Positions 10,069 through 19,585 are shown, numbered from the stretch's first letter. The stretch is 25,000 bases of DNA from Cristatella mucedo (GCA_009760855.2 WPIO01000074.1:1252501-1277500); one strand, 5' to 3'. The notes: generated by a model from the letters alone, not told the origin. Made by a program: numbers and translations.

Positions 10069-10829
10069 TATATTTCGTTGAGGAATACACTCACTAGTAG
10101 TAGTGCTGCGCATACTTTACCGGCAGCGGAAAATGCAAGGAAACAGTCAGCTACGAGTTGAAAATCCATCTCTGTACCTGTGGCCAGGACTCTGAGAGTT
10201 AATTGAAAACGACTAAGCGACGACGCAGGCTCGTTTGGATTCCACTAAACATAAATATCTTGCATAGGTAGAAGGATCTTTGAATCGAAAGCTTACACAT
10301 ACCTTCACATAATAAGCGGATGGATCGGCACGGGTCCAAACTTAAAATGCTCTTCGCTGGACGACTGACTGACCGGTGTCATTTCCCAGCCAACGGGAAC
10401 CCTGAGTACCCGGAAGCTGTACACAGCAGGCGAGCGTTCTGAACCGTTCCTTCACAGCTAAGATCGTCGCAAGGTCGTCGTGCGTTTCGCCGACACTTTC
10501 GAGCTCACCGTGAGAAGCCAGACTGTCGAGCTCGTCTGGTCTTTCTTCACACGTGCGTCATTGCCGAAGCACACCTTCTTTGTCTGAGCTTTACTGGCTA
10601 GCTATCGAACATTGCACCGACTTTCAAGATCCGCCCTCTGACCTACCGGTCCTTTAACTCTATTGCACGACTACACCTATTTGACCTTGCTCCTCCAGTC
10701 TGCTCTCCCGTTACCATGTCCTCACCTTCCAGTCGTCTCCTGGCATAGTTGCTAGCACTTAATTGAAATCTTCAGTTACCTTGCACCCTGTTAGCCCGTG
10801 ACTCGCTGTTGGCTACTGTCACCATCTGT
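10069..10829. other. Unassigned sequence upstream of LINE-1
   Basis: No clear homology. It could contain the diverged 5' part of the LINE-1 element at 10830 (5' UTR or endonuclease region), but I see no AP-endonuclease motif in any frame. Confidence 0.4.
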
Positions 10830-12470
10830 ATCGACTTTGCATAATTTAGTTCTCAGATGAAGACGAATCTGCTGTCGCTCAGCATTTCCTGTGACTTGTC
10901 TTCTTTGTTTATCGATTCCTGGCTGCACTTCAATGTCTACATTTAAGCAGGTCACCATAGATCTCGTCCTGAAGTTCATATCCCAATCAAAGAACACAAC
11001 AAGTTCTCTGGACCCTATTCCCACTGTCCTGCTCCTACGTTGCATTGATCAGCTGCTGCCATGCATGGCTAACAAAATCCCTGCTTATTTTGCTCGATCT
11101 TTTGGCAGCTTTTGATACTATCGATCACAAAGTCCTTCTAGAGCGCCTCTCATCTTGCCTGGGCATCACTGGCATTGCTCTGCCATGGTTCAGGTCCTAT
11201 CTCAGTGGCCGACTCCAGAGTATTGACGAAAATGGACAAAGATCATCCGAGGTACCTCTGAAATATGGGGTACCTCAGGGCTCCGTACTAGGTCCGGTTC
11301 TTTTCACGGTTTACACTCTCCCTCTTGCTGATGCGATTGCCAAGCACAATCTAGGCTTTCACTTCTATGCGGATGACACTCAGTTGTACCTTTGCTTTGA
11401 TCCCTCCCAGCCCTCGAAAACCTCAAATTCTTTCAACTCACTTGTAGCATGTATTGATGACATCCACACATGGATGGCAGCAAATTTTTTAAAACCAAAC
11501 GATGATAAAACTAACTTACTAGTTATGGGCAAACCCAGTGTGATTCACAAATTGGAAAGGCTGAAGCTCAAAATTGGCTCTGCCAGCATATCTCCCAATG
11601 AATCAGCTCGAAATCTAGGTGTCATGTTCCAAAGTGACCTCTCGTTAGACGACCACATCAGCTCCACAGTCAAGTCTGCTTACTTTCAGCTACATAACTT
11701 GACAAAAATACGGGCTTGTTCAGATAAGGATACCACGTCTAAGTTAGTCCATGCATTTGTGACATCCTGTCTCTACTTCTGTAACTCACTGCTTGCTGGC
11801 CTACCGGCATGTGCAATCAGGCGATTACAGTCGGTGCAAAACTCGGCAGCTAGGCTTGCCTGTCGTGAACGTGCAGCTGCCTCATCACACCACTTCTAGC
11901 CAACCTGCACTGGCTACCAGTCAAGCAACAGATCGATTTTAAGGTTTTGTCTCTCACTTGTAAGTCACTTCATTCTTTGGCTTCAGCCTATCTCTCAGAT
12001 CTGCTGCCCTACCAGGCCAAGCATCGTACCACCAGCTTTGTGGAATCCAACAGTTTACCAATACCTCGTACAAGCCTTACATCCTTTAGAGACCGTGCAG
12101 TTAGCTCGCATGCTCCCAAAGCCTGGAACTCCCTCCCGACTTGCGTCAGAACATCCTCTGACCTGACCACATTTAAAAAGAACTTAATCACACAGCCCTA
12201 TTTAGGGCAGCATTTAGAGGGTCCCTGTGATTCGTCCTTCATGTGCTTATGCGTGCTGACACTGTGCATGCTGCCACTAACCACATTTACATGCTGACCC
12301 TGTGCATGTCACCCCTAACCATGTAATTCATATTATTTATCAAGCACGATATTACTCACCATTCAATCGCGTTTCCCTTTGCAGCAAATGTAAAACACCT
12401 AGAAAGAGATTGAGTTCTCTGAGGACGCTTTATCAAGTGCATTATAATAATTATTATTATTATTATCCGT
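10830..12470 (+). mobile_element. LINE-1 element, L2/CR1-like, 5'-truncated and broken
   Basis: This is the longest LINE copy in the window. It holds the start of an RT domain (FKQVTIDLVLKFISQSKNTT followed by SLDPIPT), most of the RT core, the C-terminal domain, a 3' UTR (12298-12390) and a terminal hairpin plus ATT tail (about 12398-12470). No endonuclease domain is visible, so the copy is 5'-truncated near 10830. An internal deletion and a frameshift make it non-functional. In the terminal hairpin the inner stem AGAGATTGAGTTCTCT is intact, while the outer arms (ACACCT/GACGCT) no longer pair. Confidence 0.9.
10936..12297 (+). pseudogene. LINE reverse transcriptase, deleted and frameshifted
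   Basis: The RT copies element RNA into DNA at the target nick. Part one (about 10936-11085) carries the N-terminal RT region with SLDPIPT. Part two (frame of 11045-11899) has AAFDTIDH (residues 21-28), GVPQGSVLGP (75-84) and FYADDTQLY (107-115, codons near 11363-11389). The catalytic Asp residues are therefore retained, with the two of YADD encoded at 11372-11377. A single-base frameshift at about 11875-11890 moves the reading to the frame ending at 12297, which carries PLLANLHWLPVKQ and later KAWNSLPT, the usual C-terminal signature of L2/CR1-type elements. About 100 codons expected between SLDPIPT and AFDTIDH are missing. Confidence 0.9.
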
Positions 12471-12559
12471 GCTTACCTGTCTGCTATTCAGTGCATGACT
12501 CAAGTGCCTCTTGTGAGCTCATGCATGCTTGTACATGTCATTAACTCTTGGTGATTGTT

Positions 12560-12632
12560 TTACTTGCAGTGAGTTGTGAAGTGCCTGGATGGAGATTCGG
12601 TTCTCGTAGGGTGCTACACAAAAAAGCAAGTA
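12560..12632 (+). mobile_element. SINE-A/LINE-1 tail relic
   Basis: GAAGTGCCTGGATGGAGATT, then CGGTTCTCGTAGGGTGCTAC, then ACAAAA is a diverged copy of the shared tail. Its outer arms AGTGCC and GGTGCT pair with two G-T wobbles. It sits about 90 bp beyond the ATT tail of the long LINE-1, so an insertion next to the existing tail is likely. Confidence 0.65.
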
Positions 12633-13427
12633 CTAACGCGACGTCCAAACAGGAGCAAACCTTGCAGCAGTGCTCGATTTGTAATTGATCCGAAACATCA
12701 GGTTGAAGCAGCTCCAGCTGGCTGTTCCACGCAGGCATGAATGATCCCAAGAAATGCACGCGCCCTGCGCTGCCAGGCATTAGTGAGAATTTCGCACGCC
12801 CGAAAAAGGCACAGCAACGACCAACGACGATCACGCCTCGCCAACCTGTCGCAAGCTGATGACTGCTGAGCACCCTCCCTTTGGGCACTGTCCTCGTCTG
12901 TGGGCACTGTCATCAACAGCTGTGTCACGATGCACAATAAGGCTCGGCTGTCGCTTTGTGGCTGGGCCGGTCATTACATGCCCACAGCAACACGGTCACA
13001 TGCCGGAGAGAGCAAGTGTGCCGCCTCGAGCACAACGAGACGCCGCGTGCAGGATGCTAGGACGGACATCTGGAATGCACGCATGCTAGCTCGGCTAAAC
13101 AGCTTAACCTGCTGCAGGCAGCACTTGCCCTGAATAGGTAGGAGTCAGATGGTGAACCGCAAGCGAATGGGTCCGGGCAAGCGGCTCAATGGAAAAGCAT
13201 TGAACTCCGTCCATAAAATGTACTCGAATAACAAATTGAACACAAACAAGGCACAACTGCCAAGAAATTGTAACGCGCGCAATGGCAAGCCAGGCAGCAG
13301 CAGCCTGCTCAATTAGATGGAGCGTGCAAGTCGCAACCGGTAGCCATCTTTAATAGGGTGCCACATCAATGAGTCGGTGGCCAGAAGCATTGCACTTCAC
13401 TGCTAGCAAGACGTTCATGCGTTCGAG
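12633..13427. other. Unassigned; possible 3' UTR of minus-strand gene
   Basis: No repeat recognised. If the minus-strand exon at 13428-13505 is real, its 3' UTR would run leftward from 13427. An ATTAAA hexamer (minus strand) lies near 13350-13357 and is a possible poly(A) signal. Confidence 0.35.
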
Positions 13428-13505
13428 TCAAGAGGTGAGCGCATAGAAAAGAACATAAACACCGACGATGATCCCAAAAACCGTACCGACAACCAACGCC
13501 ATATC
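13428..13505 (-). CDS. Candidate last exon: C-terminal transmembrane anchor
   Basis: On the minus strand a good acceptor (CCATTTTATTTTACAG, ending at 13506) is followed by an open frame of 25 codons and TGA. The frame begins D-M-A-L-V-V and continues GTVFGIIVGVYVLFYALTS before the stop. About 20 consecutive hydrophobic residues directly before the stop form a single membrane segment, as in tail-anchored or type I proteins with almost no cytosolic tail. An in-frame ATG follows the acceptor by 3 nt, so a tiny 24-residue peptide is also conceivable. A TM at the end of a longer spliced protein is more likely. The family is not recognised. The upstream intron would contain the LINE-1 relics at 13535-14732, and the preceding exon was not found. 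Confidence 0.4.
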   Translation of the reverse strand, partial: DMALVVGTVFGIIVGVYVLFYALTS

Positions 13506-13534
13506 CTGTAAAATAAAATGGGTAACACTTAACA

Positions 13535-13715
13535 GTAATAATAATAATAATAATAATACATTTGATAAAGCACCCTCAGAGAATTCAATCTCTTTCAAGG
13601 CGCTTTACAGTTGCAGCAAAGGGAAACGCGATTGAATGGTGAGTAATATCGTGCTTGATAAACAACATTAATAACAGTAGCATACAAATCGATATGACTG
13701 TCAACAATGACGTGC
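13535..13715 (-). mobile_element. LINE-1 3' UTR fragment
   Basis: Reverse complement of the long LINE-1 at about 12330-12470. TCACCATTCAATCGCGTTTC matches exactly, followed by CTTTGCAGCAA and AAAGAGATTGAATTCTCT. It ends in a TTA tail (plus-strand AATAATAAT run, 13535-13558). Hairpin outer arms on the minus strand are AGCGCC (13604-13599) and GGTGCT (13574-13569), paired with one wobble. It lies head-to-tail just beyond the 3' end of the next copy. Confidence 0.85.
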
Positions 13716-13988
13716 ATGATGATAATAATGAAACTAGATAAAATAAGACATTTGCAAAGCACCCAATGTGAACTAAATCTCTTTAAAGGCACTTTACACA
13801 TGCTGGAAGGGAACCAAAGAAATCGGTAGGTAATAGCGTGCATAGTGTCAACATGCATAAACATACAAAGACAAAGGACAATTCAACAGGACCCAGGAAA
13901 TATAGAAGAACAGGTGGATTGTTTAGCTCCTTTTAAATGTTGTCATATTAGAAGGTGTCATAAAAACCATTTCGGAGTCAGTCCCAGG

Positions 13989-14020
13989 CTTCGGGAGACT
14001 GCAAGACAAGTCTCCCGAAG
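13989..14020. repeat. 11-bp perfect inverted repeat in LINE-1 relic
   Basis: CTTCGGGAGAC (13989-13999) and GTCTCCCGAAG (14010-14020) are exact reverse complements around a 10-nt loop. The corresponding part of the other LINE-1 relic (about 23732-23765) has no such symmetry. Confidence 0.85.
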
Positions 14021-14509
14021 GGAGACTTTTTTTCAAAGGCCTCTGGGCACTTTTTATGTGTTGGCAGGGAAGCCTGTCAATATGTTTATTGATACAATGC
14101 AAGCGTCTCCACCCATAAGCATACAAACGACAATTCACAAGGACAACTGGAATGAGGAACAGGTGCGTTTTAGCAACTTTTTACATTTCTTCAAGTCATG
14201 GGATGTTGTGATGTCAGTTGGTCAGAGTTCCAGGCTTTGGGAGAATGTGAAACTAAAGGCAGGTCTCCGAAAGATGGGAGCTTTGCTCGAGGCATGGCTA
14301 AGCGATTCAAGTCAGAAGAGCAGGGGCGCGGTCCCAGGCCTGATTAAAAAGTAGTTCCGATAGGTCGGCTAGAGCAAGAGCAGGAAGGAAACTGGGCGCG
14401 TGAAAAAACTTTGAAGTCGACACGCTCCGCGATGGGGAGCCAGTGCATGCCGGTGAGAAGTGGTGCAGTAATGTGGCATCTGCATGGCCGACGGCAGACG
14501 AGACATGTC

Positions 14510-14546
14510 AAGCTGCTTGCAGTTTTTCAAAAACTGCAAGCAGCTT
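14510..14546. repeat. 18-bp perfect inverted repeat, 1-nt spacer
   Basis: The arm at 14510-14527 and the arm at 14529-14546 are exact reverse complements (AAGCTGCTTGCAGTTTTT, one C, then its complement). The long LINE-1 copy has no palindrome at the matching place (about 11820-11860). Confidence 0.95.
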
Positions 14547-14732
14547 ACTGCACAGATATATGCTGGCAAACCTGCAAGTAGTGAGCGACAGAAGTCCAGA
14601 CGGCATGTCAGATCAGCACGTGCGGCCAGCTTGTGTTTTTTCCGAGAGGCTGGCGGGGAAGTGATGAACGTAGACAGGCTTGACTGCGTGGCTGATGCGG
14701 TCATCTAGTTAGCGAAAGGTCACGTTGGAGCA

Positions 14733-15552
14733 GCAGCAGCAGCACTTGCAGATGGTGTGCAGATACTAAATGTAGACGCACGAACTTCGCAGCCCAGGCA
14801 GTGCGTTCGAGTCCAGCTGCAGACGATCCAGCGTCGCCTTCAGCACGAGAGTAGATAGCCAGCCCCAAAGGCTAATCTGCCGCTACGCCGACGAGGCTGG
14901 TAAAACCTTGCACACACTAGCAGTGAGCAGAGGTGTGCGTAAGCACTTTTAAAAGCCATTCGCAGTAGCAACTAATGAGTTGCTCAGCGACGGATAACTT
15001 TCGACGGAAGGTCAATCAGCTTCCTTGCTCGCACTCGCTCCGCCGCTGGTCTTAGCAGGAAGCGAAGACCGACCGAGTTCGAGAGCTGGGCATTTCAACT
15101 TCTGGGTAAGACTTGAGATTCAATAATTAGCAAGTATTTTTTAGGCATTAGCTTTTTATTGGTCATGCTCTCTTTGTAAAATAGGTAATTCTTTCTCTCT
15201 ACCAGTCCCTCATATTCCATTAGCAGCCTTTTAAGCGTTTGAAGTTAGGAGGCTTTTAACTCCTATACAATTATTAATCCTTTGAAGCTGATTTGAATTT
15301 CAAAAGGCACAAGACGTACCATACACTTATAGAGGTAGCTAACTTTTTAAATACATAACGACTCAAGGCCGCCTTAGGTAAGACTAATAGCAAAACTCTT
15401 GACTGAAGCATGGAGATCGGATGGAATCAAAATGAAACTCATATTCAACAAAATCCTGGCACAAGATCAATAAGTCAGAAATGCAGCACTAGCGATAGTA
15501 ATCAGTGCCACTCAAACCACACCAAATCTTCTTATTTCTCACTCTCTCCCTC
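14733..15552. other. Unassigned sequence
   Basis: No gene recognised. GCGTTCGAGTCCAG at about 14805 resembles a box B, and 14925-14975 weakly recalls the SINE-B body (CAGTGAGCAGAGGTG... against CAGTGAGCAGACGTG at 5856), so a very old SINE is possible. The part after 15120 is AT-richer. Confidence 0.4.
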
Positions 15553-15627
15553 TCTCTTCTATGCCTGTCTCTTCTATGCCTGTCTCTTCTATGCCTGTCT
15601 CTTCTATGCCTGTCTCTTCTATGTCTG
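15553..15627. repeat. 15-bp minisatellite, five units
   Basis: TCTCTTCTATGCCTG is repeated at 15553, 15568, 15583, 15598 and 15613. The last unit has one change (ATGTCTG). Because 15 is a multiple of 3, all three frames translate as five-residue repeats (for example FYACL), which keeps the local frames open without implying a gene. Confidence 0.97.
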
Positions 15628-16049
15628 TCTCGCACGCATGCCGTATTGTCAGCCATATTTTTCAAAGCTACCGACAGGGAGGCAATGCAGGGCCAAGCTC
15701 ATTCCTATTAGCTTTTCAGATTTCGGTAAATAACTGCTACAACGATACGGTTCAAAGTGGGAGCACATAAACTCGACGCCATGCATTACACTTGATGCCT
15801 TTGTGAGAGCTCTGGCAGAAAGCCATGCATGGCCAGGGCCGATACAATTCGGTGCCTCGACCTCGTCGGCACGCAATGTCAACCCCATCCTAATTTCAAC
15901 TCTCTTTTTTTGCCACAAGAATCTGCACTGACTGCTTGACCAATAGATATCTTTGAGAGTTGCTCACATTCTACGCAAGAAAGGCCTGGCCTCACTTCTT
16001 GCCCCATTAACTGCAGTGGCAGCCACACTCAAGCCATGACCGCTTACTG
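15628..16049. other. Unassigned sequence
   Basis: Nothing recognised in either strand. Confidence 0.4.
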
Positions 16050-16250
16050 GGAAGTAGAGCAAGGCGGCCGACTGCTATCGCTAGCAGATTCAGTGATCCA
16101 TTACTTCTATGGTGATGATCTCCTTGACTGTTGTCGCGACTCGACTATATGCAGAATTTCACCTTACTGAAAGAAACAAGGCCTGCAGGAGGAGACCGTG
16201 AACATTGCCAAAGAGTGCAAGTTTGCCGTAGAAAACTCACCGAGGCGCCC
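16050..16250 (+). pseudogene. Possible BEL/Pao-type RT relic
   Basis: Frame SLADSVIHYFYGDDLLDC (about 16077-16130) resembles the catalytic F-Y-x-D-D-L-L segment of BEL/Pao LTR-retrotransposon RT. After a stop and a frame change, EETVNIAKECKFAVENSP (about 16188-16241) lies at roughly the distance of that family's conserved x-x-N-S-P motif. The match rests on short motifs only. The spacing is shorter than usual, there is no flanking protease, RNase H or LTR, and it may be chance. Confidence 0.3.
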
Positions 16251-17394
16251 ACTTGGACCTTGTTTGGCTTTGCGAAGTACGCACATTGTAATGTGCCACC
16301 GTCACCACTGGCATGACTGGTACGACGAGACACAGCCTGGAGCAAGAGCCTCGGGTCAAAGAGAATGGAATACGCTCGAGAGTCTCTAAAAGAGGCTCAC
16401 TGGGGCTCACTGAGTGGTGGTGCCACGATGCCCATCCAACCACGCCCCTCCCAGTCTGCACGTCCCAATCAGCTGCGATTCGTTGGCGGCTCGGAGGAGA
16501 AGGTCAAAGCAAGGATCAGCCACCTTATCAGACTCAGCTGCAGCCTGTGAGGCATTCGCAGCTATGGCCTTGAACAAGCATTCACAAGTCGATCAAAGCT
16601 AGTGACAGCAGCGTCTGAACGATCGACGCGCCCGAGAGAACGCCACGCGCCACGTCGGGTGCAAGCCCGAGCCTGCGGTCGCGAGACCTCTGGGCTCGCG
16701 TGCAAGCCATCGGCGGCGTAGAGCAGCTATGAAGCATCGCCAGAAGCCGATCTGCAGAGGTGATGCAGGTAGGTGCTAGCGTTTGCAGTCTCGGAACATT
16801 GGCCACCTCACGCGCGAACCTCTGATGGGCGCCGGCAGTACGGCCGAGCTCTGGCAGAGCAGCCTGAGTGACCTGTCAACTATGACCTGTCGCCTGTGGC
16901 TCTAGGAGGCACGCCGAGCCCACTCGATGGGCCGAAATCCCATTCGGCTGGAGGAGGCAGACGACATTTTGGGGCACACCTCACCAGACAGCGCACTGCC
17001 AACATGCAGCTGCCACTGGATTCTCAAAGTGGCGCAGCTGGCAGCGCAGCGCAGCGCAGCAGCTCCCGCACCTTCACGTGAGCGCTGCTTCTCTTCGCCT
17101 CCGCCGCGCGCTTCTCTTTCTTAAGCTCCTGTCTGACTTTGACGTAGTCATTGCGTCCTGGAACGGTTCGTTCGTAGTTGGTTGCTTGCCAACCAGACGT
17201 AGAAGAAGAAAAAGCGGCGAGAGGAGAGGAGAGATTAAAGCAAGCCCGTAAAATGCCAAGACGAGCTCCTTCTTTTCACGAATTTCCAGCGATTTTAATT
17301 TTAACCTCAGATGCTGCCTAGGACCTGAGCATTTACCAAACCTCGCGAGGCTGCAATGGAAACAGTCGCCACGAGGAGCCTTTGGGCAGCACGA
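16251..17394. other. Unassigned sequence
   Basis: Overlapping frames of 60-116 codons on both strands without motifs. A GCGCA tandem (GCAGCGCAGCGCAGCGCAGC) lies near 17041-17062. Confidence 0.4.
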
Positions 17395-17587
17395 CCATAT
17401 AATTATAGTTATAATAATACACAATAATCCACACTAATATTATAAACAAATATATATTAATAATACTATTAATTATTAAGCATAGTGAATAAAAAATAAA
17501 AAATATAATAGTATATAGTGGTCCATTATTGATAAATAAAAATAAATAACACAATAACAATAATATAATAGTATACAGTAGTCTATT
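17395..17587. repeat. Sharp AT-rich insert with a 60-bp repeat
   Basis: About 190 bp are almost entirely A and T, bounded abruptly by ordinary sequence of about 50% GC. AATATAATAGTATA followed by T/C-AGT-G/A-GTC occurs at about 17503 and again exactly 60 bp later (about 17563), so part of it is an imperfect tandem. No tRNA or protein of organellar type is recognised. It could be an expanded satellite-like patch or a small organellar insertion. Confidence 0.7.
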
Positions 17588-18182
17588 GGTGCATGCCCCC
17601 TCCCCGGCATAAAACTCGGTCGCTTCGAGATCACCACTCAGGAGATGCCAGAGCAGCCGAGTACCATGCTAACAACGACTGAGGTCAATGCAGCTGCACA
17701 TCAAATCCATCAGCAAGAAGCAGGGCAGGCAACTGTAGACGAAGGATACACAAACGCACACACTGTACATGCACGCATGTAAACATGTTTTATGCATGCA
17801 CAAGGGCACAACCACGTGTGCCTCAATGTGAGCAGGAGCGCCCAGACCATTTGCTATAAGGGCATCATGCCGACACGCTATAGGTAGCCCGGCGGCCCCT
17901 GGAAAAGCACACAGTACGGAGAGCTGCCAGCCTGAAAATGCCTGCTCTGCGATGGACCTGGGTATATATCAACAGCAGCACAAGGACGCCAGCAGGGAGC
18001 AGGAGGAGGCTACGACAGGCTGTTCGATCACGCGTGGCAGCACAGTATCGCACAGCATCGCACACTGGCTGCAGGGTGCAGCTGTGCGCGACATGTGGCA
18101 AACAACCTCAAGCACAACACGTGGTAAACAACCCTAATGGTCCGAATAGGAATAACAGCAACGATGATCGATTTTTTTAGCA
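17588..18182. other. Unassigned sequence with a short open frame
   Basis: A plus frame open from about 17579 to a TAA at about 17780 includes EITTQEMPEQPSTMLTTTEV and has non-repetitive composition, but no domain is recognised and no splice sites were established. Otherwise nothing is seen. Confidence 0.3.
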
Positions 18183-18222
18183 CTGCAAAAGAACTAAGTC
18201 TCCATCCAGGCACTCTATAAGT
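18183..18222 (-). mobile_element. SINE-A/LINE-1 tail relic
   Basis: On the minus strand, GAGTGCCTGGATGGAGACTT followed by AGTTCTTTT is a decayed version of the shared tail (compare GAAGTGCCTGGATGGAGATT at 12578). Only about 40 bp are recognisable. Confidence 0.5.
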
Positions 18223-18345
18223 CACCCCAAGAGAAATCGATCAACCATGGCTGAAGGCACTCACTGTATCAAGCTTAGGACAAGAGTGGTCGCCGTGGGC
18301 GCAAAGAACTTGCAAATAGGCTGCACTCTCCACGAGGGGGGGAGC

Positions 18346-18371
18346 CGAGGCTTGACCTCGAGGCTTGACCT
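18346..18371. repeat. 13-bp tandem duplication
   Basis: CGAGGCTTGACCT at 18346-18358 is directly repeated at 18359-18371. Confidence 0.9.
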
Positions 18372-18735
18372 CGCCTGAATCGGCAAGTCACAGCTGGTGG
18401 CAGTCCTTGGGTTGTGTCGCTCCGGCCACAGGGAGGGTCTGAAGCAGGGCATTTCGCCGCCGCAGCAGCAAGCCTAGCAGCAGCCGTGCATACTGGTAAT
18501 TACGTCACGACCGCAGGCCACGACACGCCGGCACAGGAACCCTGCACGGATGCACGGCGGTCTTCAGCTCAACAGAGAAACGACCACCTGACGTTAACTG
18601 CGTTAGGTGCTAACTGTCGTAACTGCCAGCCTTAAGCTGCTGCGAAGTTTCCCACGGCGCACGCAAGACCAAGTGGTGCTAAGCACTCAAAAGCTCAGCC
18701 ATCGAACCTCCGGTCCCATGCAACACAGATAAAAG

Positions 18736-18768
18736 CTCTCTCTCACTCTCTCTCTCTCTCTCTCTCCC
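18736..18768. repeat. Short (CT)n microsatellite
   Basis: CT repeats interrupted once by CA (CTCACTCTC). Confidence 0.9.
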
Positions 18769-19448
18769 TGCCACTCCCTTCCAGTGTCTCTTTCAGTCTG
18801 AGCGTGCTAGTTTGCATGCATTTGCATATTTTCCTATATTTTCTATCTCTTACTTGCTACTTCACTAGCCAGGCTTACCGATAGACTTCCGATAGTCATC
18901 TCTGAGGTTGGTTTGGCTTACGTCACGACGTCCCATAGCTCGATGCAAAGGTCGAGGCTTCTAGTTGTTCACCTGCCGAGGCCAGTGGTGCCTATGCACT
19001 CGAAAGCTCGAACCATGTGTCAGGTGTACAGGCTGTAGAAAATAATAGGGAAGAAATGGCTGCAACAATTGAATTGCCTGTCAGAAAATGGTGCAAGCGG
19101 GTAACAAGGCGACATGATGCCTGCTCAGATTCATACACTCGCACAAGCTAATTCAAAACCTGCAAGCGCTGCAGTGTATCTGATGTTTGGCCGTGGGAAT
19201 GCAAACGCTTTCTCTGTACAACAATGTCAGGCAACATATTCAAAAATCAAGGAGCTGGGTACACTTTCCTGCAGTTACTATTCAAACAGCTGTCGACAAC
19301 ATTCGACGAGGGTCGTAGTCAATGAGAAACTTATGCAGCCATTGCCGCATGCTGGGGCAGGTGCAACTAGCAGACAGGCTGCGACAATTCCTCCAGATGC
19401 CCTTCCAAGACGACGGCTCAATTCCGCAGACAAGACATGTTTGTCACC

Positions 19449-19585
19449 ATATAATTCATTTGTATAGCGCCCCAAGAGAACTAAATCTCTATTCAGGCGC
19501 TTCACATATGCCTCAGGGCTCGAGCCCACGACCTCAGCCGGACCTTAATCGGGGTGAGCACCTTAACCGCTGGACCAGGCCACCA
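19449..19585 (-). mobile_element. SINE-A copy, near full length
   Basis: On the minus strand: CCTGGTCCAGCGGTTAAGGT (box A at 19577-19567, identical to the 9936 copy), GGTCGTGGGCTCGAGCCC (box B at 19526-19516), then GAAGCGCCTGAATAGAGATT with the terminal hairpin AGCGCC/GGCGCT (arms at 19501-19496 and 19471-19466). It is very close to the 9924 copy, so this family is among the younger repeats in the window. Confidence 0.9.

Larger units (their letters stand above)
13717..14732 (-). mobile_element. LINE-1 relic, C-terminal RT region and tail
   Basis: On the minus strand from 14732: GTGACCTTTCG and TCAGCCACGCAGTCAAG match the long copy (GTGACCTCTCG, CACATCAGCTCC...GTCAAG). Then come LDFCRSLLAGLPAY (long copy LYFCNSLLAGLPAC), TTSHRHALAPHR, a degenerate KPGTDSEM...TTFKRS (long copy KAWNSLPT...TTFKKN), and a tail with AAAGAGATTTAGTTC. 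Several deletions and frameshifts are present. Outer hairpin arms AGTGCC/GGTGCT (minus strand) still pair. Two perfect palindromes unique to this copy are listed separately. Confidence 0.85.
18223..19448. other. Unassigned sequence
   Basis: No gene recognised. It contains a small (CT)n tract (listed separately) and a plus frame of 117 codons at 19114-19467 whose end runs into the SINE-A tail, so it is unlikely to be a gene as read. Confidence 0.4.

Noticed and set aside
15553-15627. CRISPR array
   Set aside because: The 15-bp units are contiguous with no spacers. It is a minisatellite.
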